DNA from: Acidobacteriaceae bacterium
GTDB lineage: Bacteria; Acidobacteriota; Terriglobia; Terriglobales; Acidobacteriaceae
NCBI GenBank assembly: GCA_003156235.1
Contig: PMGP01000030.1
Coordinates: 1,477 to 16,537, forward strand
DNA: 15,061 nt
Reading direction: 5' to 3'
Both the position numbers and the translations under genes were made by a program. The notes under the pieces are model-generated. The model did no database searches, was not told the origin of the DNA, and saw only the letters and a list, made by a program, of their open reading frames with translations. This document shows positions 7,378-13,650 of the stretch, in pieces (within the stretch, counting starts at the first letter, position 1; the number at the start of each line of letters is the position of its first letter).

Positions 7378-8355
7378 TCAATCGAACAGTTCCTGCTCGT
7401 CCACTGGCGACGCCGTTCTGTCCGGCCGAACAATTCCATACTTACAATCCAGAAACTCCTGTAAATCTTCCGGCAAATATGCCGCAAGCTCCTGCCAGGT
7501 CAGAACACTCAACCGCACCCGTAACTCCGCCGACTTGACCGCCGCCATCACCTTGAACCACGCCTCCCGCAAATCCGGTCGTCGAGCGTCATGCATCACG
7601 CAAAAGCTGCATCCCTCCGCATACGCCGCTAGCACGTTGCGAATCAGTTGGTACCCTGCATACCCGCTCTCAACGGATGAAGCGGGACTCATCTCACTGG
7701 CGGGCACAGGCTGCTCAGCCGAAAACTCTTGCGAATAATCCTCCGGAAACTCCGTCGCATCTCTCCGCCTCTTCGTCAGCAACTCAACCCGTGGCAGCAA
7801 CTCCCGCTTGAAGACGGCATCGAAGTCTCGGTACCCCTCCACGACAGTCGCAGCCTTCGACTGAAAATCCCCCTCCGTCAACTTGGCCTCCACCAGCAGC
7901 GAACCCAGCCGCATATCCACCTCGGTGCGATCACTTCGTCCGCTTGCCAACGGCACCCGTGCCTTCCATCCAAAGACCGGCACTTCGTCCCCTTCGCTCC
8001 CCAGCACGCTCCGCACCTTCACCGAATCCGCCACTCCAGGCGTGCAAAACACATTCATCAGCAGCGCATCGGAACTCATCGACGAGTCCAGTTCTCGCCA
8101 GCGCCGCTCGGCCTTGGGTAGCGAACGCCCCTGCGCATGAATCTTGTCGAAGCGCCGCATCCACTCCGGTCGCGCCGCAATCGCTTCATAGGCCGCCTCG
8201 ATAAAGTTTCCATGCCGCCGGTCTTCCGGCGCATAGACAATGACCGCAGGATCGCCGTAACTCTCGACATGAGCGCGGCCCCGCGCCCATCGCCGATTGC
8301 GCCGGCCCAGTTCGAGCCGGAGTTGGCTCGCGTACCAGCTCATTATTGCTGTCAT
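7378..8355 (-). CDS. PD-(D/E)XK nuclease, PGN_0703-type putative restriction endonuclease
   Basis: 325 residues. A nuclease core is visible as Glu145/Asp147 in RTEVDMRL and the Glu156-Ala-Lys158 motif on the next strand (LLVEAKLTE), the arrangement of PD-(D/E)XK enzymes with Asp and Glu binding metal and Lys assisting. Downstream, SGYAGYQLIRNVLAAYAEG and FCVMHDARRPDLREAW match the C-terminal pattern I remember from proteins annotated as PGN_0703 family putative restriction endonucleases. No methyltransferase or specificity subunit is present in the window, so it is not a conventional restriction-modification pair here. The start could be 8355 or the in-frame ATG at 8343; a GGAG sits 12 bases before the first. 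The function as a defence or repair nuclease is inferred from the family name only. Confidence 0.75.
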   Translation of the reverse strand: MTAIMSWYASQLRLELGRRNRRWARGRAHVESYGDPAVIVYAPEDRRHGNFIEAAYEAIAARPEWMRRFDKIHAQGRSLPKAERRWRELDSSMSSDALLMNVFCTPGVADSVKVRSVLGSEGDEVPVFGWKARVPLASGRSDRTEVDMRLGSLLVEAKLTEGDFQSKAATVVEGYRDFDAVFKRELLPRVELLTKRRRDATEFPEDYSQEFSAEQPVPASEMSPASSVESGYAGYQLIRNVLAAYAEGCSFCVMHDARRPDLREAWFKVMAAVKSAELRVRLSVLTWQELAAYLPEDLQEFLDCKYGIVRPDRTASPVDEQELFD

Positions 8356-8383
8356 ATTTTGCAGATTACTCCGGGCAGCCCTT

Positions 8384-8755
8384 GTTTGTAACGGTTACCA
8401 TGACAGCTCCCATGTAACCTGGCTGGGCAAGGCTGGCTGGAAAGACTGGCAGCTCCGGGATCTGATTCTTGAGCAGGACTGGACGTTTGTCACGAGAAAC
8501 AGCGTCGATTTTCGTGGGCCGGCCGACCAGCCCGGGTCCGAGGGACAGTACACAAATGTTCCGATTCACGCTGGTCTGATCTGTACAAACGGTACGGGCA
8601 GAATGACTGGCGAGATCAAAATCGAGCTTTTCGCCGCAGTGCTCGATCGAATCAGAAGAGTAGAATACCTCGTCAATGAGGTGACTAAGGTTTACTTTGG
8701 TGAGGAAGAAGACGGTAAATTCGAGATTGTGCGATATTTGCTTTCGTCTTTTTGA
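8384..8755 (+). pseudogene. DUF5615 (PIN-like) protein lacking its N-terminus
   Basis: From about 8390 the frame reads GYHDSSHVTWLGKAGWKDWQ, then DWTFVTRNSVDFRGPA and VPIHAGLICTNG. These are the middle and C-terminal parts of DUF5615 proteins, which have a Mut7-C/PIN-like fold and are often toxin-like partners of DUF433 antitoxins. The family normally has 20-30 more residues at the start with the first acidic active-site residue; here the upstream frame (open from 8297) encodes nothing like it and runs antisense through the nuclease gene. There is no ATG in a suitable place and no antitoxin gene beside it. I therefore call it a 5'-truncated remnant, with the break near 8384-8390. The remaining part has no internal stop, so the truncation may be recent, or an alternative start may be used. 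Confidence 0.6.
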
Positions 8756-9311
8756 GATGTTGCACACCAAGATTTTTGGCGAAACTGAGGAAAACAGGCG
8801 GAGATGCAGCTCAAGCCTATGCGGCAGGCTGCGTTAAGCTCCACACGAGGTTCTGGATTCGATCAAGAATTCATTGGAATGACAGCCGATGATGTTTCTC
8901 TCGATGCCCTGCTTGCAGCGCGAAAGCAACTCATTTCGGAGATCTGCTCCCGCCTGGATGTTCTTTATGCGATTCCTGCTCTCATTTCATGAATTGAATC
9001 GTGACTGGCTCAACTTGCATTGCCAGGCGTCTGCAACATTACGGAAACACGCTGGAAGGTAATGATTCTTATGCTCTTACAAGCCAGACATCTGGAGTGA
9101 TTCCGGGGATGATTCATGATCTCGCTGCCAAATTGGGGAAACACGTCAAAGCCATCGATGTGATTCCAAGGGACACCAGAAAAATATTTTTACCCTGTTG
9201 TCGCGAAAACTGATTCTGTTTCGCCACTAGTTCAATGGAGTCAATTAAGTTCTCACCAGATGCGACACGTCATGGTGGATTTTCGATTCCGCAAGAGTTG
9301 GTGGCAAACGA
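8756..9311. other. 550-base interval without a convincing gene, upstream of the recombinase
   Basis: Two short + frames (8804-8992, 62 codons; 9001-9213, 70 codons, GTG start) lack recognisable homology and good ribosome sites; I do not call them genes. The last third is AT-rich and contains a 12-base palindrome AAAAATATTTTT (9180-9191), the repeat at 9185-9213, and an inverted pair GCGAAA/TTTCGC (9203-9208, 9219-9224). It is the likely promoter/operator region of the recombinase operon and a candidate place for an element boundary. Confidence 0.55.
9185..9213 (+). repeat. left copy of direct repeat flanking the recombinase-ParB-ParB genes
   Basis: This stretch aligns without gaps to 12659-12687, 22 of 29 bases identical: TATTTTT, five unmatched bases, then a 17-base core GTTGTCGC-K-AAAA-M-TGA with 15 identities. 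Both copies are also preceded by GGACAnC (9171-9177 and 12651-12657), which pairs imperfectly or perfectly with the GTTGTC. The copy ends 98 bases before the recombinase start. It could be an att/recombination site, a ParB-type operator, or a promoter element shared by the two operons. Confidence 0.6.
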
Positions 9312-10871
9312 ATGGAGAAGCCCTCCACTTCCGTCTCGAACACGCCTCTTCCCCAGCGAGCCGCGCAATACGTGCGCATGTCCACCGAACACCAACAGTA
9401 CTCCCCTGAAAACCAACTGGATGTGATTCGCAAATACGCTGCCGCTCACCAAATGGAAGTCGTTCGTGAGTATTCGGATTTCGGGCGAAGTGGACTGAAC
9501 ATTGCGGGACGCGAAGGCCTGAACAAGTTAATGGCAGACGTAGAGAACAAGCGCGTTGATTTTTCCGCACTGCTTGTCTACGACGTCAGCCGATGGGGAC
9601 GCTTTCAGGATGTAGACGAAAGCGCCTATTACGAATACGTGCTCAAGAGAGCCGGCATTCGAGTGCACTATTGCGGAGAGCAATTTGAGAACGACGGCAG
9701 CATGTCCTCTTCGGTTCTCAAGACCCTAAAGCGCTCGATGGCAGCGGAATACAGTCGGGAACTTTCCGTCAAAGTCTTTTCCGGTCAATGCCGCCTCATC
9801 GAACTGGGGTTTCGCCAGGGTGGGACCGCAGGCTACGGCCTGCGAAGGCAATTGATCGACCGAGACAAAAATCCCAAAGGGCTATTGAGCAGAGGCGAGC
9901 GCAAGAGCCTGCAGACCGACCGAGTGATCCTGGTTCCTGGGCCTGAGCTGGAAGTTGAAACCGTTCGCCAGATTTACGAGATGTTCGTGGTTCAAGGCAA
10001 AACTGAGCGCGAAATCATGGAGGATTTGAACGGCCGTGGCGTAGCAGGAGAATTCGGACGCCCCTGGACACGCGCGTCAGTTCATCAGGTGCTCATCAAC
10101 CCAAAGTACGTCGGTGCCAACGTTTACAACCGGCGTTCCTTCAAATTGAAACATAAGCGCGTCAATAATCCTGCGCAGATGTGGCTCTGGAGAGACGGCG
10201 CCTTCGAACCTCTCGTTCCGGCGAGCCTATTTGCGGAAGCGCGGGCAATCATCGATTCTCGTCATCTGAATCTCTCCGATGAAGAACTTCTTGAGCGGCT
10301 GAGAGAATTGCTCCGAGCTCAAGGACGGCTTTCCGGCATCCTCATTGATGAAACTGAGGATATGCCTTCAAGCTCCTGTTTCTCTTCCCGCTTTGGCAGT
10401 CTCACTCGTGCGTACTCACTCATTGGATGGACTCCAGATCGGGACTACGCCTACATCGAAATCAATCGCAAGCTTCGTCGGCGACATGCTGATCTGATTG
10501 CATCCATCATTGATCAGCTCCTGGCTCTTGGCGCCACAGTTGGTGTCGACAAGAACGACGATCTGCTCACCATAAATTCCGAATACACTGCCTCCCTGAT
10601 TCTTGCAAGATGCCGCGAAAGTCGAGCGGGAAATCTCCGCTGGCAGCTCCGATTTGACGAGAGCCTGCATCCAGACATCGTGATTGCGGCCCGCCTTCAA
10701 CCCGGCAACGACGAGATTCTTGATTTCTATCTTTTGCCGCGTCTTGATCTCCTAACCGAGAGGCTGACCTTCAGGCCGGAAAACGGCCTGATTCTGGATG
10801 TTTACCGTTTCAACAATCTCAACTTCTTTATGGAAATGGCGAAGCGAGTTCGCCTGGAGAGTGCCGCATGA
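9312..10871 (+). CDS. large serine recombinase without zinc ribbon
   Basis: 519 residues. The N-terminal resolvase domain (about 15-150) has the nucleophile Ser24 in QYVRMSTEHQ with Arg22, and Arg94/Arg97 in YDVSRWGR, so it looks catalytically complete. A recombinase domain follows (about 170-290), with FRQGGTAGYGLRR, EREIMEDLNGRGV, WTRASVHQVLINPKYVG and YNRRSFKLKHKRV. The C-terminal 220 residues lack the paired cysteines of the zinc ribbon found in phage-type large serine integrases; instead they contain FGSLTRAYSLIGWTPDRDY, IEINRKLRR, TINSEYTASLILARC and DFYLLPRLDLL. I remember relatives of this subtype next to ParB-like genes in Proteobacteria. The start ATG has only a weak GGTGG upstream. 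It overlaps the next gene by ATGA, so translation is coupled. Role (site-specific integration, inversion or excision) is unknown. Confidence 0.9.
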   Translation: MEKPSTSVSNTPLPQRAAQYVRMSTEHQQYSPENQLDVIRKYAAAHQMEVVREYSDFGRSGLNIAGREGLNKLMADVENKRVDFSALLVYDVSRWGRFQDVDESAYYEYVLKRAGIRVHYCGEQFENDGSMSSSVLKTLKRSMAAEYSRELSVKVFSGQCRLIELGFRQGGTAGYGLRRQLIDRDKNPKGLLSRGERKSLQTDRVILVPGPELEVETVRQIYEMFVVQGKTEREIMEDLNGRGVAGEFGRPWTRASVHQVLINPKYVGANVYNRRSFKLKHKRVNNPAQMWLWRDGAFEPLVPASLFAEARAIIDSRHLNLSDEELLERLRELLRAQGRLSGILIDETEDMPSSSCFSSRFGSLTRAYSLIGWTPDRDYAYIEINRKLRRRHADLIASIIDQLLALGATVGVDKNDDLLTINSEYTASLILARCRESRAGNLRWQLRFDESLHPDIVIAARLQPGNDEILDFYLLPRLDLLTERLTFRPENGLILDVYRFNNLNFFMEMAKRVRLESAA

Positions 10872-11737
10872 AGGAACAACAAATCATCGAACTGATTTTG
10901 ATCGAACAAATTCACATCGCCAATCCTCGCACGCGGTCACGTGGGAGGTGGCAGATGATCGTTGCAAACATTCGCGAGGTAGGATTGAAAAAGCCCATAT
11001 CGGTGGTGCGCCGCAAGGAGCCCTATGGGGATGGGAAGCAATTCGATCTCGTCTGCGGCCAGGGAAGGATTGAAGCATTTATTGCTCTCGGCGAAACAAC
11101 AATCCCGGCGATCGTTACCGAGGCATCGCGGGAAGATCAGTTTCTAATGAGCCTGGTCGAGAATATTGCAAGGCGTCCGCCGTCCAATAGGGATATCATT
11201 CGCGAGGTTAGAAGCCTCCGCGACCGCGGTTACAGTGTCGGGGACATCGCGAAAAAGATCGGCATGGAGCGTATGTACGTCACCGGTATCGTGCACCTGG
11301 TCGAACACAAGGAAATTTCACTCATTGACGCAGTCGAGGGCGGGAGGTTGCCGATCAGTGTTGCGGCACAGATCGCGAGCGGCAAGGATACGGAAATTTC
11401 AGAAGCTCTTTCAGAAGCATACGCGAGCGGGCAATTGCGGGGAGCGAGACTGGCTGCTGCTCGACGGCTCATCGCAAAACGGATTGAGAAAAAACAAAGG
11501 GAGGGGAAAGCAGAAGAAAACCGCCGCAAGGTCACTGGACAAATGCTGGTCCAAGTTTACAAACAGCGTGTTCAAGAGCAAAAGTCCCTTATCGCGAAAG
11601 CGGAACTGACAAAAGAGCGGCTCCTGCTACTCACATCCGCGATGCGCCAATTGATAGGCGATGAGAATTTCATCACACTATTGCGTGCGGAAGGCGTTTC
11701 GGAGATGCCAAAGCAACTCAAAGACAGGCTCGATTAG
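10868..11737 (+). CDS. ParB-like partition/nuclease-fold protein, first copy
   Basis: 289 residues, starting within the recombinase stop codon (ATGA, 4-base overlap). The N-terminal ParB domain has NPR (19-21), GLKKPISVV, a diverged CTP-binding motif VCGQGRIEA (62-70, where canonical ParB has GERRxRA) and ENIARR (98-103, matching the ENxxR motif). A helix-turn-helix follows (about 119-141, YSVGDIAKKIGMERMYVTGI). The C-terminus is charged and helical (AARRLIAKRIEKKQREGK) and ends in a segment LLTSAMRQLIGDENFITLLRAEG. In partition systems ParB binds parS and spreads as a CTP clamp with ParA; no ParA is present here. Coupling to the recombinase suggests it acts with it, for example on DNA binding or synapsis; that is inference. 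Confidence 0.87.
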   Translation: MKEQQIIELILIEQIHIANPRTRSRGRWQMIVANIREVGLKKPISVVRRKEPYGDGKQFDLVCGQGRIEAFIALGETTIPAIVTEASREDQFLMSLVENIARRPPSNRDIIREVRSLRDRGYSVGDIAKKIGMERMYVTGIVHLVEHKEISLIDAVEGGRLPISVAAQIASGKDTEISEALSEAYASGQLRGARLAAARRLIAKRIEKKQREGKAEENRRKVTGQMLVQVYKQRVQEQKSLIAKAELTKERLLLLTSAMRQLIGDENFITLLRAEGVSEMPKQLKDRLD

Positions 11738-11748
11738 GAGGACGAACA

Positions 11749-12648
11749 ATGTCAATCAACGCAATTAAAGCGGCTTTCGAGAAGTATGTCGTCATCCTTC
11801 CCCTTGACATCATCGTGTCGCAGAGGGGAGAAACCAAACGCTATCGATACGAGGAATTTTATAAACAGCTTGAAGCCTCGCTCAAACAGGTCGGTCTGAT
11901 TGAACCGCTTGTGGTGTATCCGAGAGGACCGGCCGATTATCTTCTTCTTGACGGCCACGTGCGTTACGAGATTTTGAAGTCGATGGGAGAAAAGGAGGTC
12001 AAGTGCCTACTTTCGACGGATGATGAATCCTACACTTACAATCGGCACGTTAACCATATACCTCCGATTGCACAGCACTTCATGCTACTGGAAGCGCTGA
12101 AAACCGGCTTGACGGAAAAACGCATCGCCGCCGCATTAAATATCAGTCTGGAGTCCATACGCACCAAGCGCGACATGCTAAACGGAATCTGCCCTGAGGC
12201 GGTGCAAATCCTGCTCGACAAGCACGTAAGCCCGAAGGTCTTTTTCATTTTGCGAAAGATGAAACCTGTTCGCCAGATCGAGGCGTCTGAGCACATGGTG
12301 GCTGGGGGCACATATACCTTACCATTCGCAAAGGCGCTTTTGGCCGTCACAAAACCGGAGATGCTGGAATCCAGTGGAGCGTCCTCCAAGAAGCTGCAGG
12401 CTACTTCTACAGCCGCCAGATCCATGCTGCAAGATGAGAATGAGTTTCTCCTGAGAGACCTTAAAACCGTCGAAGAATCATATGGCACAGATGTTCTGAC
12501 TCTGACGGTAGCGTGCGGATATTTGGATCGCCTGCTAAAGAATCCCAAAATAGAGCGGTATATGGGGCGGAATCACGCGGATATTCTGCAAACGATTCAA
12601 ACGCTGCTGTCCGACAAGGGCGCACGATCCGCCCATAAGCAGGTCTGA
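11749..12648 (+). CDS. RepB-type ParB-like protein, second copy
   Basis: 299 residues, preceded by a strong AGGAGG (11736-11741) seven bases before ATG and 11 bases after the first ParB gene. The N-terminal region has GLIEPLVVYP and LLLDGHVRYEIL (65-76), where DGHVR replaces the GERRxR box. It then has TDDESYTYNRHVNHIPPI and a helix-turn-helix LTEKRIAAALNISLESIRT. The second half (ICPEAVQILLDKHVSPKVFFILRKMKPVRQIE, SYGTDVLTLTVACGYLDRLLKN) matches the RepB C-terminal domain pattern of alphaproteobacterial plasmid partition proteins as I recall it. The two ParB-like proteins differ in both CTP-box and C-terminal domain, so this is not a recent duplication. No repA or repC accompanies it. Function unknown; probably one operon with the two preceding genes. 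Confidence 0.85.
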   Translation: MSINAIKAAFEKYVVILPLDIIVSQRGETKRYRYEEFYKQLEASLKQVGLIEPLVVYPRGPADYLLLDGHVRYEILKSMGEKEVKCLLSTDDESYTYNRHVNHIPPIAQHFMLLEALKTGLTEKRIAAALNISLESIRTKRDMLNGICPEAVQILLDKHVSPKVFFILRKMKPVRQIEASEHMVAGGTYTLPFAKALLAVTKPEMLESSGASSKKLQATSTAARSMLQDENEFLLRDLKTVEESYGTDVLTLTVACGYLDRLLKNPKIERYMGRNHADILQTIQTLLSDKGARSAHKQV

Positions 12649-12651
12649 ACG

Positions 12652-12676
12652 GACAACGTATTTTTTATTCGTTGTC
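12652..12676. promoter_or_regulatory. inverted repeat between second ParB gene and sigma factor
   Basis: GACAACG (12652-12658) and CGTTGTC (12670-12676) are perfect inverted arms around an AT-rich 11-base spacer. It begins three bases after the ParB stop and lies about 60 bases before the sigma start. The T-run is in the loop, not after the stem, so an operator is more likely than a terminator. It overlaps the right copy of the direct repeat. Confidence 0.5.
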
Positions 12677-12687
12677 GCTAAAAATGA
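12659..12687 (+). repeat. right copy of direct repeat flanking the recombinase-ParB-ParB genes
   Basis: This is the partner of 9185-9213 in the same orientation; the spacing between copies is 3474 bases. It begins 10 bases after the second ParB stop and ends 49 bases before the sigma GTG, so the two copies enclose exactly the three-gene recombinase unit. See the left copy for the alignment. Confidence 0.6.
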
Positions 12688-12736
12688 CAATTATAGACAC
12701 TCCTTGACAGCGATTTCTTGTCGCCTGGCGAGGACC

Positions 12737-13270
12737 GTGAACGAATCTGACGCAACTGATGTAGTGACGGCGCTTTATGACCGCTGGTATATGGTCCTGG
12801 TACGCTATGCGCTCAGGACGACGGCAAACTACGAACTCGCTGAGGACCTCGCGCAGGATGCCTTTATGCAGTTTTATCAAGCCCTGCGAGTCGGCAAGGA
12901 TATTCAGCACCCAAAGGCATGGACTATTTGCGTGTTGCGTCGGGCCATGAACAGGCAAATGAAAGATCGAAATCTCCAGGAGCAACTGGATGAAATGGAC
13001 ATGCCGGGGAAATCCATGCCAGCAATTTCGAAGTTTGCGGAGATTCGAAGTCTGCTCTCGGTGCTTTCTCCTCGCGAAGAAGAAGTATTGCTCCTCAGGC
13101 TTGAGGCGCTGAAGTACCGGGAGATCGCCGATCAATTAGGCATAAGCATAAACTCTGTCAACACTCTTTTGGCGCGCGCCTTACGAAAGCTTCAGGCGGC
13201 GGTGTCGCAAATGACAAATCAAGAAAGGGAAAATGAAAATGCGAATCATCCGGTTACGCGAGCATCTTAA
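12737..13270 (+). CDS. ECF-type RNA polymerase sigma factor
   Basis: About 177 residues with only regions 2 and 4, the ECF layout. Region 2: TALYDRWYMVLVRYALR and YELAEDLAQDAFMQFYQAL, the core polymerase-binding and -10 recognition helices. A short linker (MNRQMKDRNLQEQLDEMDM) follows, then region 4: LSPREEEVLLLRLEALKYREIADQLGISINSVNTLLARALRKLQ, a helix-turn-helix for the -35 element. The frame opens with TTG at 12704, but that codon lacks a ribosome site. GTG at 12737 has a GAGG three bases upstream and gives the usual short N-terminus, so I prefer it; the start remains uncertain. Its last 38 bases overlap the anti-sigma gene, so the two are translationally coupled. Targets unknown; the promoter regions at 9185 and 12659 are candidates. 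Confidence 0.9.
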   Translation: MNESDATDVVTALYDRWYMVLVRYALRTTANYELAEDLAQDAFMQFYQALRVGKDIQHPKAWTICVLRRAMNRQMKDRNLQEQLDEMDMPGKSMPAISKFAEIRSLLSVLSPREEEVLLLRLEALKYREIADQLGISINSVNTLLARALRKLQAAVSQMTNQERENENANHPVTRAS

Positions 13271-13568
13271 CGATGAAATGCTTCTTGCTTACCTGGACGG
13301 CGAACTGCCCAATGGACAAATGAGTGCGATTCGCGCCCATTTATTGGTTTGCTGGCAATGCCGATCTTCACTCTCAGATCTGGAAACTCTGGCGGAAACC
13401 ATATCGCAGCTACTTTCCACGAGTTCGAAGATTGACTTCGATAGGTCAGTTCGGGCCAAGGAAAAATTCCTGCGATGGCGAGCTGCGTTTGAAAGCAGCC
13501 GGAGATCCTTCTTCAGCTGCCAGGTTCCTCAATTATTGAGGAATCTGGCAGATGCGGTTCTTGCATAG
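13233..13568 (+). CDS. zinc-motif (ZAS) anti-sigma factor
   Basis: 111 residues. The N-terminal helix bundle contains HLNDEMLLAYLDGELPNGQM and the HxxxCxxC motif His36-Cys40-Cys43 (AHLLVCWQC), the zinc anti-sigma signature that binds ECF sigma factors and often senses redox change. There is no membrane segment; after a linker (LSTSSKIDFDRSVRAKEKFLRWR) the protein ends with SCQVPQLLRNLADAVLA. It is therefore a soluble anti-sigma, shorter than the usual membrane-anchored type. ATG codons at 13233 and 13239 are both possible; AAAGGG lies 3 and 9 bases upstream respectively. The gene overlaps the sigma gene by 38 bases. Its last 17 codons are made largely of a long palindrome (13517-13551), which may mean the original 3' end was replaced. 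Confidence 0.83.
   Translation: MKMRIIRLREHLNDEMLLAYLDGELPNGQMSAIRAHLLVCWQCRSSLSDLETLAETISQLLSTSSKIDFDRSVRAKEKFLRWRAAFESSRRSFFSCQVPQLLRNLADAVLA
13517..13551. repeat. 35-base near-perfect palindrome inside the anti-sigma 3' end
   Basis: Two 17-base arms are symmetric about base 13534, with a single G-T mismatch (13524 against 13544). The inner 19 bases, arms TTCCTCAAT and ATTGAGGAA around one T, are perfectly palindromic; the outer parts are CTGCCAG and CTGGCAG. As RNA it would form a very stable hairpin; as DNA it is a good dimer-binding site (ParB/parS-like, recombinase or regulator). No T-run follows, so termination is unlikely to be its main role. Confidence 0.75.
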
Positions 13569-13650
13569 AGCGAGAGTAGATATCCGCGCCGAGTTTCAGG
13601 CCAGAGAAAGTTCTTCACGTTTTACACGGAGAAAATCGAGCAGGAGCCAC

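Noticed and set aside
8388..8419. GTAAC half-sites (GTAACGGTTAC and a later GTAACC) upstream of the nuclease gene
   Set aside because: Short and inside the DUF5615 remnant; the symmetry is too small to call an operator.
8764..8787. Possible third copy of the flanking repeat (CACCA...TTTTT...GCGAAACTGA)
   Set aside because: Only short pieces match and gaps are needed; not distinguishable from chance.
8804..9213. Two short + strand frames (62 and 70 codons)
   Set aside because: No recognisable family, poor ribosome sites, and composition like non-coding DNA.
12704..12709. TTGACA as a -35 box
   Set aside because: No -10-like sequence at the right distance; probably fortuitous.
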